Shown here piece after piece: positions 9,345 to 17,824 of a stretch of DNA of 64,000 bases. How positions within the stretch are numbered: the stretch's first letter is position 1; each line of letters begins with the position of its first letter. The stretch spans positions 3,162,001 to 3,226,000 of the forward strand of contig NZ_CP007542.1 in NCBI RefSeq assembly GCF_000478825.2. The letters are read 5' to 3'. The translations under genes were made by a program, and so were the position numbers. A model generated the notes under the pieces. It did not search any database. It had not been told where the DNA came from and saw only the letters and a list, made by a program, of their open reading frames with translations. This DNA is from Synechocystis sp. PCC 6714. GTDB taxonomy: Bacteria > Cyanobacteriota > Cyanobacteriia > Cyanobacteriales > Microcystaceae.

Positions 9345-11000
9345 ATGGACGACCAAGCAAAGCAAACTGAAACTACGGCAGACGTTCCCCCGTGCTCAGA
9401 TAATCCTGTTGCCCCATCCCTCAATCGTCGTTCCGTGATTCAAATTGCCGCCACCGGTATTTTAGGAGTGGGTTTAGCTCGGCCAGCCATCGCCGCAGAC
9501 ACAACGTCAACTTTACCCGCCCAAGGGGTTGTTCTGGAACCGGGATATAGCCCCAATCAACCGATCCACCGCAAAGTCTCCAATATTGATGACTATCTGT
9601 TTCGTTTACCCAACGGCGATGTGATTGGGGATTATGTTTTGCTATGTCCCCAAAAAATGGGCGGCGGCACCCATGCTCTGGACTTAAAAACAGGCACAGT
9701 GATGGCTTCAATTTGGTACTGGAACTATGGTGATTATTGCCCGATTTCCCACCACATCCAGGCCTTTCCCTCCAGCAATCCCTATGAAGGTTTTGAATTT
9801 ATCAACAGTTGCCAAGGGGGTAAAGATGCGTTGATTTTTGGCATTCCCACGCCGATGACGGAGCCAGCCGAGGGCTTCAATATGTATAAGGTCAAGTACG
9901 ACGGCAATATGATGGTGCTGGAGGATAATGTGGCCGCCAGTACAGGCCTGGGCCTGGGAGTCCACACCACTATTAAGCCGGATGATGCCCAATCCTACTG
10001 GATTACGGATGGACAAAAAGATATTGCGGCCTGGTTTGATCGGGGGAATTCCCAAGTGAAGGTGGCCCTGAAATATGATTGGGTGCCGAACGTGCCGGAG
10101 CTTTCCCAGGCCTGGCGACAAGGGGGAACACTCAAAGTACGACGAATTTATCCCGATGCCAGCACTGGCCTGTTTGATTACCAAGGCACTAAGGGGCTGA
10201 AAATCGACTGGGAAATGGTTCCATCCGGTGAGTTACTGGTGGAAGAAGGACAAATCCCAGGCCAAGATGTCTTAGGGCTGTGCGGGGCAGATGGGACAAT
10301 TTGGCATCCTTCCGGACGCTGGGCCGCCACCTTAATTCGCTTATGCGGGGGCCTGGTGGTGCTGGATGCCGAGAAAAATATGGAACCCGTCACCTTCTGC
10401 TCCTTTAATTCCCAAACCCCGGATCATTACCCGGTCACCAAAATCGATAAAGACACCTGGGAAATCAAAATGGAACAAGTGGGGTCTCCAGGCCATGAAT
10501 CTGGCTTTTCCCCCGATGGCAAGTATTTTTGTTTTATGAACAATGGCCGGGAAAATGCCTTAGGAGTTTTTGACAGTAGCGATCCCGATCCGAAGAAGTG
10601 GAAAAAGTTTGCCGAAATCCGGGATCCCCTCTGGTACGGCCGCTATCCCGAACCGTTCCATATGGTGTTTACTCCCGATGCTAAAAAGCTCTATCTGGTG
10701 ATTCTCTATCCCGCTCCGGCCAAGTCCGGTGTCATGGTCATTGATACGGAAACCTGTAAAATCCGCAAAGAAATTCAAAATATTGCCGCCGATGTGGAAA
10801 GTATTACGATTACCCCGGATGGTCGCTACGTAGTCGGGATTACGGGGGGCTTTCAACGCTATCGCAGCATGGTCTATTTCATTGATACCCGCACCGATGA
10901 GTTAGTGGGGTTTATGCCCAGCCCTGGTGGTCATCATGATCTCAGCCTGGTGCCCCGTTCTGTGGATGAGTTGCGTTGGTCTCGCTCTTGTATGTTGTAG
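9345..11000 (+). CDS. Tat-exported NosZ-like / thiocyanate dehydrogenase-like copper beta-propeller protein
   Basis: A 551-residue periplasmic protein. Residues 26-50 form a twin-arginine signal (LNRRSVIQIA, hydrophobic core, ARPAIA-ADT). The mature part is a beta-propeller with repeated D-G-K/R-Y strands and copper-type histidines spread over the blades: H136-H137 (CPISHHIQAF), H207 (GLGVHTT), H321 (WHPSG), H384 (SPGHESG), H439 (EPFHMVF) and H530-H531 (PGGHHDLS). Lys104 precedes the His pair in CPQKMGGGTH. This pattern is that of the nitrous-oxide-reductase N-terminal propeller. The C-terminal CuA cupredoxin domain of true NosZ is absent, so it fits the shorter thiocyanate-dehydrogenase-like branch better. 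The reaction here is an inference. GC-rich codon use is close to the host's, but no HIP1 site is present and the gene lies in island 1, upstream of an ABC export pair. Confidence 0.65.
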   Translation: MDDQAKQTETTADVPPCSDNPVAPSLNRRSVIQIAATGILGVGLARPAIAADTTSTLPAQGVVLEPGYSPNQPIHRKVSNIDDYLFRLPNGDVIGDYVLLCPQKMGGGTHALDLKTGTVMASIWYWNYGDYCPISHHIQAFPSSNPYEGFEFINSCQGGKDALIFGIPTPMTEPAEGFNMYKVKYDGNMMVLEDNVAASTGLGLGVHTTIKPDDAQSYWITDGQKDIAAWFDRGNSQVKVALKYDWVPNVPELSQAWRQGGTLKVRRIYPDASTGLFDYQGTKGLKIDWEMVPSGELLVEEGQIPGQDVLGLCGADGTIWHPSGRWAATLIRLCGGLVVLDAEKNMEPVTFCSFNSQTPDHYPVTKIDKDTWEIKMEQVGSPGHESGFSPDGKYFCFMNNGRENALGVFDSSDPDPKKWKKFAEIRDPLWYGRYPEPFHMVFTPDAKKLYLVILYPAPAKSGVMVIDTETCKIRKEIQNIAADVESITITPDGRYVVGITGGFQRYRSMVYFIDTRTDELVGFMPSPGGHHDLSLVPRSVDELRWSRSCML

Positions 11001-11130
11001 GCCTCTCACAATTACAGTTATGGTAGCTTCCCTCGGAGACTAATCTGCTTGGAGCCAACAAGGTGACTAAGGTGCTATACATTAGCTGTAAAGTGTAAAT
11101 AATGATGAAAAATTAAGCCTGATAAATCAC

Positions 11131-13131
11131 ATGAGCAATGTAAACATAAAGAGAGCTGTCGAAAATATTAGATCCAGCACCACGGTTTACACTCCGATTG
11201 TTGAAGTGATTGTTAATGCAATTCAAGCAATAGAAGAAAAGGGGAACGTTGACGAAGGCATGATAAGAGTTATTTTAAGGCGTTCTCCGCAAATTGAAAT
11301 TGATGGTTCTTTGTCAAGTATTGAAAGCATTTTTGTAATAGATAATGGCATCGGTTTTACGGATAATAATAGAGAGTCATTCGATACTTTGTATAGTGAC
11401 TATAAAATCCGACAGGGTGGAAAAGGCTTTGGAAGATTCACTTGCTTAAAGTACTTTCAATATCTGCGTATAGATAGTATTTACAACGATTCAGGTCTAT
11501 ACAAAAGAAGAGTTTTTTCGATGGGAAAAAAGAATGACATTATTATTAATGAAAATGTGAGTGAGTCACATGAGACTGATTCCCGTACTTCAGTACACTT
11601 AGAGGAAGTAAAAAGAAATTCTCTTGACAAAAAATCAATGACAATTGCTAGAAGTCTTGTTGAAAAACTTTTACCTTACTTCATAACAAAAGATTATTCT
11701 TGTCCTAAAATCATATTGGAAGAAGAAAACGGATCAAGTTCAATTATCCTGAATGACTATATTAATAATGCTTCTGCTGTTATCCAAGAGTTGGAGGTTG
11801 ATGAAAATAATTTTTCTCTAGGTCAAGGGCAGAATGTTTATGATTTTCAGATTCGTATATTCAAAATTTATTCACCTAGAAATAAGGTTAGTAAAATTAG
11901 TCTAGTTGCTGACAAACGAGAAGTTACTGAAACTTCAATTTCTAGCTACATTCCTGAGTTTAGCGATGAATTTTACGATAAAAGAAAAAATGGGACTAAT
12001 GATCAAGAAAGAAATTATATTATCAAGGCATATGTTTTTAGTAATTATCTTGATAACAATGTTTCACTTGAGCGTGGAGGATTTGAATTTCAGAAAGAAA
12101 ATGACATACTATATGGGATATCCCAAGTAGATATCGAATCTAATGCTGCTGCGCTAACTAAGAAATCAGTCATTGATGAAATATCAGTAAGACAAGAAAA
12201 AAAGAAAGAAAGAATTATTTCTTATGTAGAAGAGGAAGCACCTTGGCATAAAAAGTTAGTGAGTAGTATTGACCTTTCTTCGTTTCCATTTAATCCAAGT
12301 AATGAAGAAATTGAAGTGCGACTGCAAAGAGAAAAGTTTCAACGTGAGATTTTAATAAGACATGAAGTAAATTCTTTATTGCAAGAAGAAGATGTCGATA
12401 ACTTTAAAGAAACTATATCAAAAGTCGTTGAGAAGATATCAGAATCTAGCAAAAACGACCTGATTCACTATATTACTTTTCGACGAAAAGTATTGGATCT
12501 CTTTAGGAAAAGTTTGGAAATCAATAATCAAGGAGAGTATTCTTCAGAAGGTGCTCTTCACGATATCATCTTTCCCAAAAAAGAAGATAGTGAGTCTACA
12601 GAATATGATGAACATAATCTATGGATTATTGATGAAAGACTAAACTTCTCTAGTTATGTTTCATCTGATTTGCCGTTGAATAGTGGAAAAACTGAGCGCC
12701 CTGATTTAATTGCTTACGATAGGCGATTTGCATTTCGAGGAGATAACGAGAGCAGTAATCCCGTAACAGTATTTGAGTTTAAAAAGCCTGACAGAGATGA
12801 TTTTGTTAATCCATCTTCAAAAGAAGATCCTATTAAGCAGATAGTCCGTTATATTAATAATATACGAGACGGAAAATTTAAAACACCAAAGGGACAGAAA
12901 ATCAATATCGCTATCAATACACCTTTTTACGGTTATGTAGTGTGTAGTCTCACGCCAAAAGTTGAAAAATGGTTAAAAGATGATCAAGACTTTAAAACCA
13001 TGCCAGATGGAATGGGTTGGTTTGGGTGGCGTACAAATATAAATCTATATATAGAAGTTATGAGTTGGGAGAAGTTATTAAAGGATGCAAATATGCGTAA
13101 TAAGGTATTTTTCCATAAACTAGGTATCTGA
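11131..13131 (+). CDS. GHKL ATPase with C-terminal PD-(D/E)xK-like nuclease domain; defence candidate
   Basis: A 666-residue protein not tied to a named system. The N-terminus is a GHKL (Hsp90/MutL/MORC) ATPase: N-box VEVIVNAIQAIEE with E25 and N29, DNGIGF at 71-76 and the glycine lid GGKGFGRF at 96-103. A middle region of about 350 residues ends in a charged, coiled stretch (LQREKFQREILIRHE and beyond). The C-terminus has ERPDLIAYDRR (D525) followed by VFEFKKP (E549, K551), the spacing and residues of a PD-(D/E)xK nuclease, then QIVRYINNI. Prokaryotic MORC-like GHKL proteins joined to nucleases occur in restriction and defence loci. The gene is very AT-rich compared with both neighbours, which suggests recent separate acquisition. 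It begins 130 bp after the copper protein gene and has no same-strand partner overlapping it. Confidence 0.6.
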   Translation: MSNVNIKRAVENIRSSTTVYTPIVEVIVNAIQAIEEKGNVDEGMIRVILRRSPQIEIDGSLSSIESIFVIDNGIGFTDNNRESFDTLYSDYKIRQGGKGFGRFTCLKYFQYLRIDSIYNDSGLYKRRVFSMGKKNDIIINENVSESHETDSRTSVHLEEVKRNSLDKKSMTIARSLVEKLLPYFITKDYSCPKIILEEENGSSSIILNDYINNASAVIQELEVDENNFSLGQGQNVYDFQIRIFKIYSPRNKVSKISLVADKREVTETSISSYIPEFSDEFYDKRKNGTNDQERNYIIKAYVFSNYLDNNVSLERGGFEFQKENDILYGISQVDIESNAAALTKKSVIDEISVRQEKKKERIISYVEEEAPWHKKLVSSIDLSSFPFNPSNEEIEVRLQREKFQREILIRHEVNSLLQEEDVDNFKETISKVVEKISESSKNDLIHYITFRRKVLDLFRKSLEINNQGEYSSEGALHDIIFPKKEDSESTEYDEHNLWIIDERLNFSSYVSSDLPLNSGKTERPDLIAYDRRFAFRGDNESSNPVTVFEFKKPDRDDFVNPSSKEDPIKQIVRYINNIRDGKFKTPKGQKINIAINTPFYGYVVCSLTPKVEKWLKDDQDFKTMPDGMGWFGWRTNINLYIEVMSWEKLLKDANMRNKVFFHKLGI

Positions 13132-13274
13132 GCTAAGTAGATAGGTGAAGCAAGTATAACAACCCTGGTGCAGCGGACGGTATCGTAAGAGGATTACTCA
13201 GGGCAAAATAATCATTTCTAGTTCTGTGGAAAAAAAATGTTGACTCTTCACAAGTTTATTAATTTGAATTCTGG

Positions 13275-14507
13275 ATGAGGAACTGGCGTGACATGAGTAG
13301 AGATTGGATATTTTTGCGATTGGCTGTGCAAAATCTGGGGCGGCGAAAAACTAGAACCCTTTTGTTAATGGGGGCAGTGGCGGTTGCAACGGGTGCTATT
13401 TTTGCTATCACAACCCTGTTATGGGGCGTACAAAGCAGTATGACCGTGGGATTTTCCCGCTTGGGTGCAGATTTGCTCGTGGTTCCCGAGGGGACGTTGG
13501 TGAATATCACCTCTGCTCTCCTGACTGTTGCACCGAATGATGTGACCCTCGACTCCAGTCTGGCTTCTGAAATTGCAGCGATACCCGGCGTGGAACAGGT
13601 AGCCCCTCAATTGATTGTGCGGACCGACCAATCTGGATATCAATGGCCGGGTAACATGAATCATCCAGTGGATTTAATTGCCTTTGACCCAGGACATGAC
13701 TTTACGGTGCAACCCTGGTTAATGGAACAGTTAGCTCGTCCATTCCAGGCCGGGGATGTGATTGTCGGCGGCGGCCATTCTGAAACTCTCAATCAAGAGC
13801 TATACCTCTACGGACAACAATTAACTGTTTACGGACGATTGGAACGCACAGGAGTGGGAACCCATGAACGAGGCCTGTTTGTTGATTTTGAGACCTTGCA
13901 GCATCTCTCAGAAACGAGTCAAAACGGAAATCATTCTCTAGAAATTACACCAGGCCAGTATTCAGGATTATTAGTCAAACTCAAGCCCAGAGCCACATCC
14001 CAACAAGTCCAGTTTGCAATTCTGGCCCAGGCTCCCCAGGTCAAGGTGATTGTCGGTGCAGCCATTTTAACCACTGTTCGGCAAGGGTTGACGGCTTTAT
14101 TGGGCGGGATTTTGCTCTTGATGCTGGGAATGTTGGTGGGTTTAGCATTAATGATTAGTGTGATTTTTAGTGCCATTGTCAGCGAACGGCAACGGGAACT
14201 AGGACTCTTAGCCGCCATCGGAACCAAACCAGGGCCATTGATCGGCCTAGTCTTACTGGAGGCAACTCTGATGACTGGCGGGGGTGGGATGATTGGGACA
14301 GGCCTAGGCGTGGGGTTAATCCGGCTCTCGCAACGGACTTTGATTTATGACTTAAACAGCCTCGGGGTCTCGTTTTTCTGGCCCGGAGCCTGGGCCATGG
14401 CAGCGTTAGGACTGAGTTGCATTCTCGGAGCTGCCTTGCTCGGGGGACTGGGTGCTTTGGTGCCGGCCTGGAAAATGAGTCGCCATGATCCCTATGAATT
14501 GATTTGA
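13275..14507 (+). CDS. FtsX/DevC-like ABC transporter permease
   Basis: A 410-residue membrane subunit of a MacB-type ABC system. It has one N-terminal membrane segment (about residues 28-50, after NLGRRKTRTLLLM), a large extracytoplasmic domain (about 51-265) and three more membrane segments (about 275-300, 325-350, 370-400), with the FtsX signature VSERQRELGLLAAIGTKPG between the second and third. MacB-type systems move proteins, lipoproteins or metals by mechanotransmission. The gene ends 12 bp before its ATPase gene, so the two are translationally linked. ATG 13275 is used; ATG 13293 (MSRDWIFLRLAVQN) has AGGA upstream and may be the true start. GC-rich and HIP1-free, it lies in the same island as the copper propeller protein. 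A role in that protein's maturation is conjecture. Confidence 0.8.
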   Translation: MRNWRDMSRDWIFLRLAVQNLGRRKTRTLLLMGAVAVATGAIFAITTLLWGVQSSMTVGFSRLGADLLVVPEGTLVNITSALLTVAPNDVTLDSSLASEIAAIPGVEQVAPQLIVRTDQSGYQWPGNMNHPVDLIAFDPGHDFTVQPWLMEQLARPFQAGDVIVGGGHSETLNQELYLYGQQLTVYGRLERTGVGTHERGLFVDFETLQHLSETSQNGNHSLEITPGQYSGLLVKLKPRATSQQVQFAILAQAPQVKVIVGAAILTTVRQGLTALLGGILLLMLGMLVGLALMISVIFSAIVSERQRELGLLAAIGTKPGPLIGLVLLEATLMTGGGGMIGTGLGVGLIRLSQRTLIYDLNSLGVSFFWPGAWAMAALGLSCILGAALLGGLGALVPAWKMSRHDPYELI

Positions 14508-14519
14508 TAATATGGCGGC

Positions 14520-15911
14520 ATGAATGCTCCCACCCCGATCTTAAACGCCCAAAACCTGAGTAAAACCTACGCCACGCCCTGGGGAACCGTTGATGCCGTT
14601 AAAGATGTGAGTTTAAGCTTGTTGCCGGGGCAATTTACCGCCATCATTGGTCGCTCGGGGTCAGGGAAGTCGTCGCTGTTGGCCATGCTCAGTGGCTTAA
14701 GTCGGCCGACTCGGGGGCTGGTTGAGATCCATAACACAAATCTCTGGGAACTATCCGCTCACCAACGGGCGGAAATGCGTAACCGCAGCTTTGGGTTTGT
14801 GTTTCAGTTTGCCAGTCTTTTACCCACTCTACGGGCAATTGATAATGTTGCTTTGCCAGCATTACTCGGAACAAAGATCAATTCAACCATGGCCTACGAC
14901 CGAGCCGCATTGTTACTAGAACAGGTTGGCCTGGTGGATCGTTCACAAGCGTATCCAGACCAATTATCGGGGGGAGAACAACGGCGAGTTGCCATTGCCA
15001 GAGCCCTAATTAATGGCCCACCTTTGCTAATGGCTGATGAACCGACCGGCGACCTGGACGAAAAAACAGAACTGGGAATCATTGCCTTACTGATCCATAT
15101 CTGTCGTTCTCAAGCTACTAGCTTGGTTATAGTCACCCATAATCTCAGCCTGACCCAGTATGCCAACCAAGTATTGACGCTACAAGGGGGAGAATTAACA
15201 ACCGTCAAACAAGAAATCAAGGCGGATCAGAAAGTCCATATCCCACCGCCAGAGTTGCCTGAAGTATTACCAACCGCAGTTCCCATATCCCTAGGGACAA
15301 ATCTAGGCATTAATCGACGAAAACTCCTGTGGTTCCTACCGATTGTACCGGTGGCCTGGGGCCTGGATACGGCAGTGGCCTGGTATCAACAGCGAATCAT
15401 GGCCATCAAGAAACAAGCTTTTGCTCAGCTCTACCAGGCTACCCATGGCTATTTATACATTGATATTCAAAACGTTGCCTATGAACCGGATGGCAAATCC
15501 TATCGCCTCACGATGGTGATGCAAAACTTAGATCAAGCTCATCCCCTCTATATCCAAATCTTACCCATGCGAGCCTTTGTCCAAAAAGGCTTTACCTGGG
15601 AAGAAATTCCCACTAATGTCCCAAAAGACTCCAAAAACAGCCTGATCAAACTCACAACCCAAACTACCTTTGAAACTCTTTTTACTCCCAATGTGCCCCA
15701 ACCCACAGAATTAATTCCGGGGTATATGCATGTCCGCATAGATACTGATTTATTGGTCAGTCAGCGGTCTCAACCTGAAGATGACCTGATCAATCGCAGC
15801 GATCCCTATTATTTCTATCTCAAGCCCCATAATGCCGATGATGCTGAGATTTTGCGCCATAGCCACTATCCAGGCCAGCCACCAGTTTATATCTCCATGC
15901 CCCCCCACTAA
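14520..15911 (+). CDS. MacB-type ABC ATPase fused to a membrane-anchored extracytoplasmic domain
   Basis: Residues 1-230 are a standard LolD/MacB-like ATPase: Walker A IGRSGSGKSSLL, signature LSGGEQRRVAIARAL, Walker B LLMADEPTGDL and switch His VTHN. After a linker rich in Pro/Glu there is one hydrophobic segment (about residues 268-287, LLWFLPIVPVAWGLDTAVAW). An additional domain of about 175 residues follows, with beta-strand-like sequence (LYIDIQNVAYEP, PLYIQILPMRAFVQKG, YMHVRIDTDLLV) and a His-rich tail (HNADDAEILRHSH, MPPH). The ordinary ATPase subunit lacks this extension, so this is a fusion. It pairs with the permease 12 bp upstream. The added domain is probably outside the cytoplasm; its function is unknown. 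Confidence 0.8.
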   Translation: MNAPTPILNAQNLSKTYATPWGTVDAVKDVSLSLLPGQFTAIIGRSGSGKSSLLAMLSGLSRPTRGLVEIHNTNLWELSAHQRAEMRNRSFGFVFQFASLLPTLRAIDNVALPALLGTKINSTMAYDRAALLLEQVGLVDRSQAYPDQLSGGEQRRVAIARALINGPPLLMADEPTGDLDEKTELGIIALLIHICRSQATSLVIVTHNLSLTQYANQVLTLQGGELTTVKQEIKADQKVHIPPPELPEVLPTAVPISLGTNLGINRRKLLWFLPIVPVAWGLDTAVAWYQQRIMAIKKQAFAQLYQATHGYLYIDIQNVAYEPDGKSYRLTMVMQNLDQAHPLYIQILPMRAFVQKGFTWEEIPTNVPKDSKNSLIKLTTQTTFETLFTPNVPQPTELIPGYMHVRIDTDLLVSQRSQPEDDLINRSDPYYFYLKPHNADDAEILRHSHYPGQPPVYISMPPH

Positions 15912-15989
15912 CTAAAATAAAATTTGACGTTAAGGAGATGTCTAAAAATGTTTAAAAAGGAGATATGAGAATTAGGCTAAACCCTGGAT

Positions 15990-16346
15990 TAGGATGCGAT
16001 CGCCAACATTAAAGCGGCCTATGGGGCGGGGCTCCGGGATTTTGCGGAAAGCCACATTTAGGAAGCTTTGCCAAAAATTACAGCTCTGACAAACTGCACC
16101 GATATTAGCTGGCATTTTATTGACCGTTTACAGAGTAACAAGATCTGCAAAGTGGTGGAAAATTTTGCTTATATCCATAACAAACTCTCACCCAACTTAA
16201 AAACTTAGCGCAGGCAATCAGTCACCATTCAACTCCACAATCAACAAAGCTATCTATGGGCATTTCCGGGGATTATCCCCAAGCCATTGCCGCTGGAGCC
16301 ACTATGATCCGCCTTGGTACAATTTCCTTTGGCGATCGCCGTTCAA
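15990..16346 (+). pseudogene. Decayed partial copy of yggS
   Basis: This stretch reads like the yggS gene at 8573-9142 at the DNA level, in the same direction. The first part (to about 16175) matches bases from about 8573 (GCGGCCTATGGGGC, CAAAAATTACAGCTCTGAC, CAGAGTAACAAG). The middle of the gene is then missing and the match resumes at the TTAAAAACTTAGC segment through to the end (GGGGATTATCCCCAAGCC). The frame has a stop where the intact gene has Gln (ATTTAGGAAGCT versus ATCCAAGAGGCA) and several substitutions, and the start is absent. It abuts the stop codon of the FIST gene. It marks the right edge of island 1. Confidence 0.88.
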
Positions 16347-17609
16347 TTAACTAGCCCTATGGACAATGGCAAAAGCTGAAGTGTAACCATGCAAAAAGGT
16401 TTGGGCGCCCACCTGGCCAATTTCGCCATTGCAGAAGAAACCTCCCAAAGCTATCCCCGGAAAATATTGCCCAAACACTTGGCTATCAAAATTAGGAGTG
16501 CCATAGAGGCCATAGCCTCTGCCTAAACAGGAAAACATCAATGCTCCGATCGCCGTGGTAGGGGGCTGGCCCGGTTCGCTATCAGTGTAATGGCGCAACA
16601 AAATTCGTAGATCATCGGCGGAGGTTTCCCGATCCCGTAAATGGAATTGTAGCCTCTGGCCCTTTCTCACCCGGTCTCCAATGGCGATCGCCCCTTGGCG
16701 GGGATCCACCCCCAATAAATTGCGGATTAAAAAATCCCCTGGCTGGAGAGTTAACTTAAACTCATCGTTAGCTACCCCCACAAATAGAGAGCTTTGGGCC
16801 AATTCCTGATCTTTAGCACTCAAGGTGGGGAGCAATTTTTGTAGGCGGGCTAGGGGACTTTCCAACAGTACCGTTCCATTCTCCGTGTCCTGTCCTTGAA
16901 TTTCTGTGATGATATTCCGTTCCCCCTGGTTGACCATAAAAGGTTCACCGATGGGCCGACACCCCTGAGCCACAACGCTACCAAGGCGAACATTGCCCGC
17001 CAGAGCTACCCCAATAAAACCGTCCCCGTACCGACCGCTGGGGTAATCGGGAGAATGCAGGAACAGACTGCCCCCCATGGCCATATTTTCCGCACTGGCT
17101 AAGCCCCCCACTTTTGTTGCTTGGGAATAGGCAAAATCCATTCCTGCCAAGAAATCCGTTATGCTCGTTGCCATTGGATCCGCCAAAATAATAAAGTCTG
17201 CCCCGGTGGCTGGGTCGACTCCGATTAAATCTACCCAACTCTGGGGCGGTGCATCCAAGTCCGGTAATGTTTCCCCATGGACGTAGAAAGGGGTTATGGT
17301 CACCTCCGGCAATTGGGCCAAAGTTAAGCTCAATGCCACTTCCCCCTCGATTTCCTGCACCTTGCCGGGTTGCTCCATGCCAATAATGCCACCCCCCAAG
17401 CAACCAATTAAGTTACGCACTGACAACTTTTCCTGCACCAGAGGCATTAACCGGGCCGCATCGCTGGCAAAGCTAGAGGACAGAAAAATGATCGCCAAAT
17501 CCCAATCACCCCGCCCTTGACCCTGTACTTTGGCGATCGCCTCATCCAATGCCCCCTCCAGGGATGGCCGGGTAGAAAGGGCATTAACCCACCGCAAAGA
17601 ATGTGTCAT
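16347..17609 (-). CDS. FIST-domain sensory protein
   Basis: A 420-residue protein made of the FIST_N and FIST_C domains. The N-terminal half has DLAIIFLSSSFASDA, NLIGCLGGGIIG and DFIILADPMATSITDFL. The C-terminal half has RLQFHLRDRETSADDLR, GALMFSCLGRGYGLYG, FPGIALGGFFCNGEIG and HGYTSAFAIV, the usual conserved end. FIST domains are proposed small-ligand sensors, and the standalone cyanobacterial form has no output domain. No membrane segment is seen. It is convergent with the yggS relic and divergent from valS (215 bp between). The start ATG at 17609 gives a normal family N-terminus. The ligand is unknown. Confidence 0.85.
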   Translation of the reverse strand: MTHSLRWVNALSTRPSLEGALDEAIAKVQGQGRGDWDLAIIFLSSSFASDAARLMPLVQEKLSVRNLIGCLGGGIIGMEQPGKVQEIEGEVALSLTLAQLPEVTITPFYVHGETLPDLDAPPQSWVDLIGVDPATGADFIILADPMATSITDFLAGMDFAYSQATKVGGLASAENMAMGGSLFLHSPDYPSGRYGDGFIGVALAGNVRLGSVVAQGCRPIGEPFMVNQGERNIITEIQGQDTENGTVLLESPLARLQKLLPTLSAKDQELAQSSLFVGVANDEFKLTLQPGDFLIRNLLGVDPRQGAIAIGDRVRKGQRLQFHLRDRETSADDLRILLRHYTDSEPGQPPTTAIGALMFSCLGRGYGLYGTPNFDSQVFGQYFPGIALGGFFCNGEIGQVGAQTFLHGYTSAFAIVHRAS

Positions 17610-17824
17610 GGCAAAAATAAAGTAATTAGGTACTCAATGGTATGTCAAGGGTTGCCGAAAACATAGCCCAACATCTAAGACTGCCCTAAACTACTATCCT
17701 AACTTCTCAGATTAAATTGCAGAAAATCATTGGGGGAAAATCCCCATTGCCCCAAAATCAGTCTGCCAATTCCCTTTCCTAACCTATGGCAGAATGATAA
17801 AGGCCTAACAGTAAACTCCGCCCC

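Noticed and set aside
9345-11000. True nitrous oxide reductase NosZ
   Set aside because: The C-terminal CuA cupredoxin domain is missing and no nosR, nosD, nosF or nosY genes are nearby, so denitrification is not supported.
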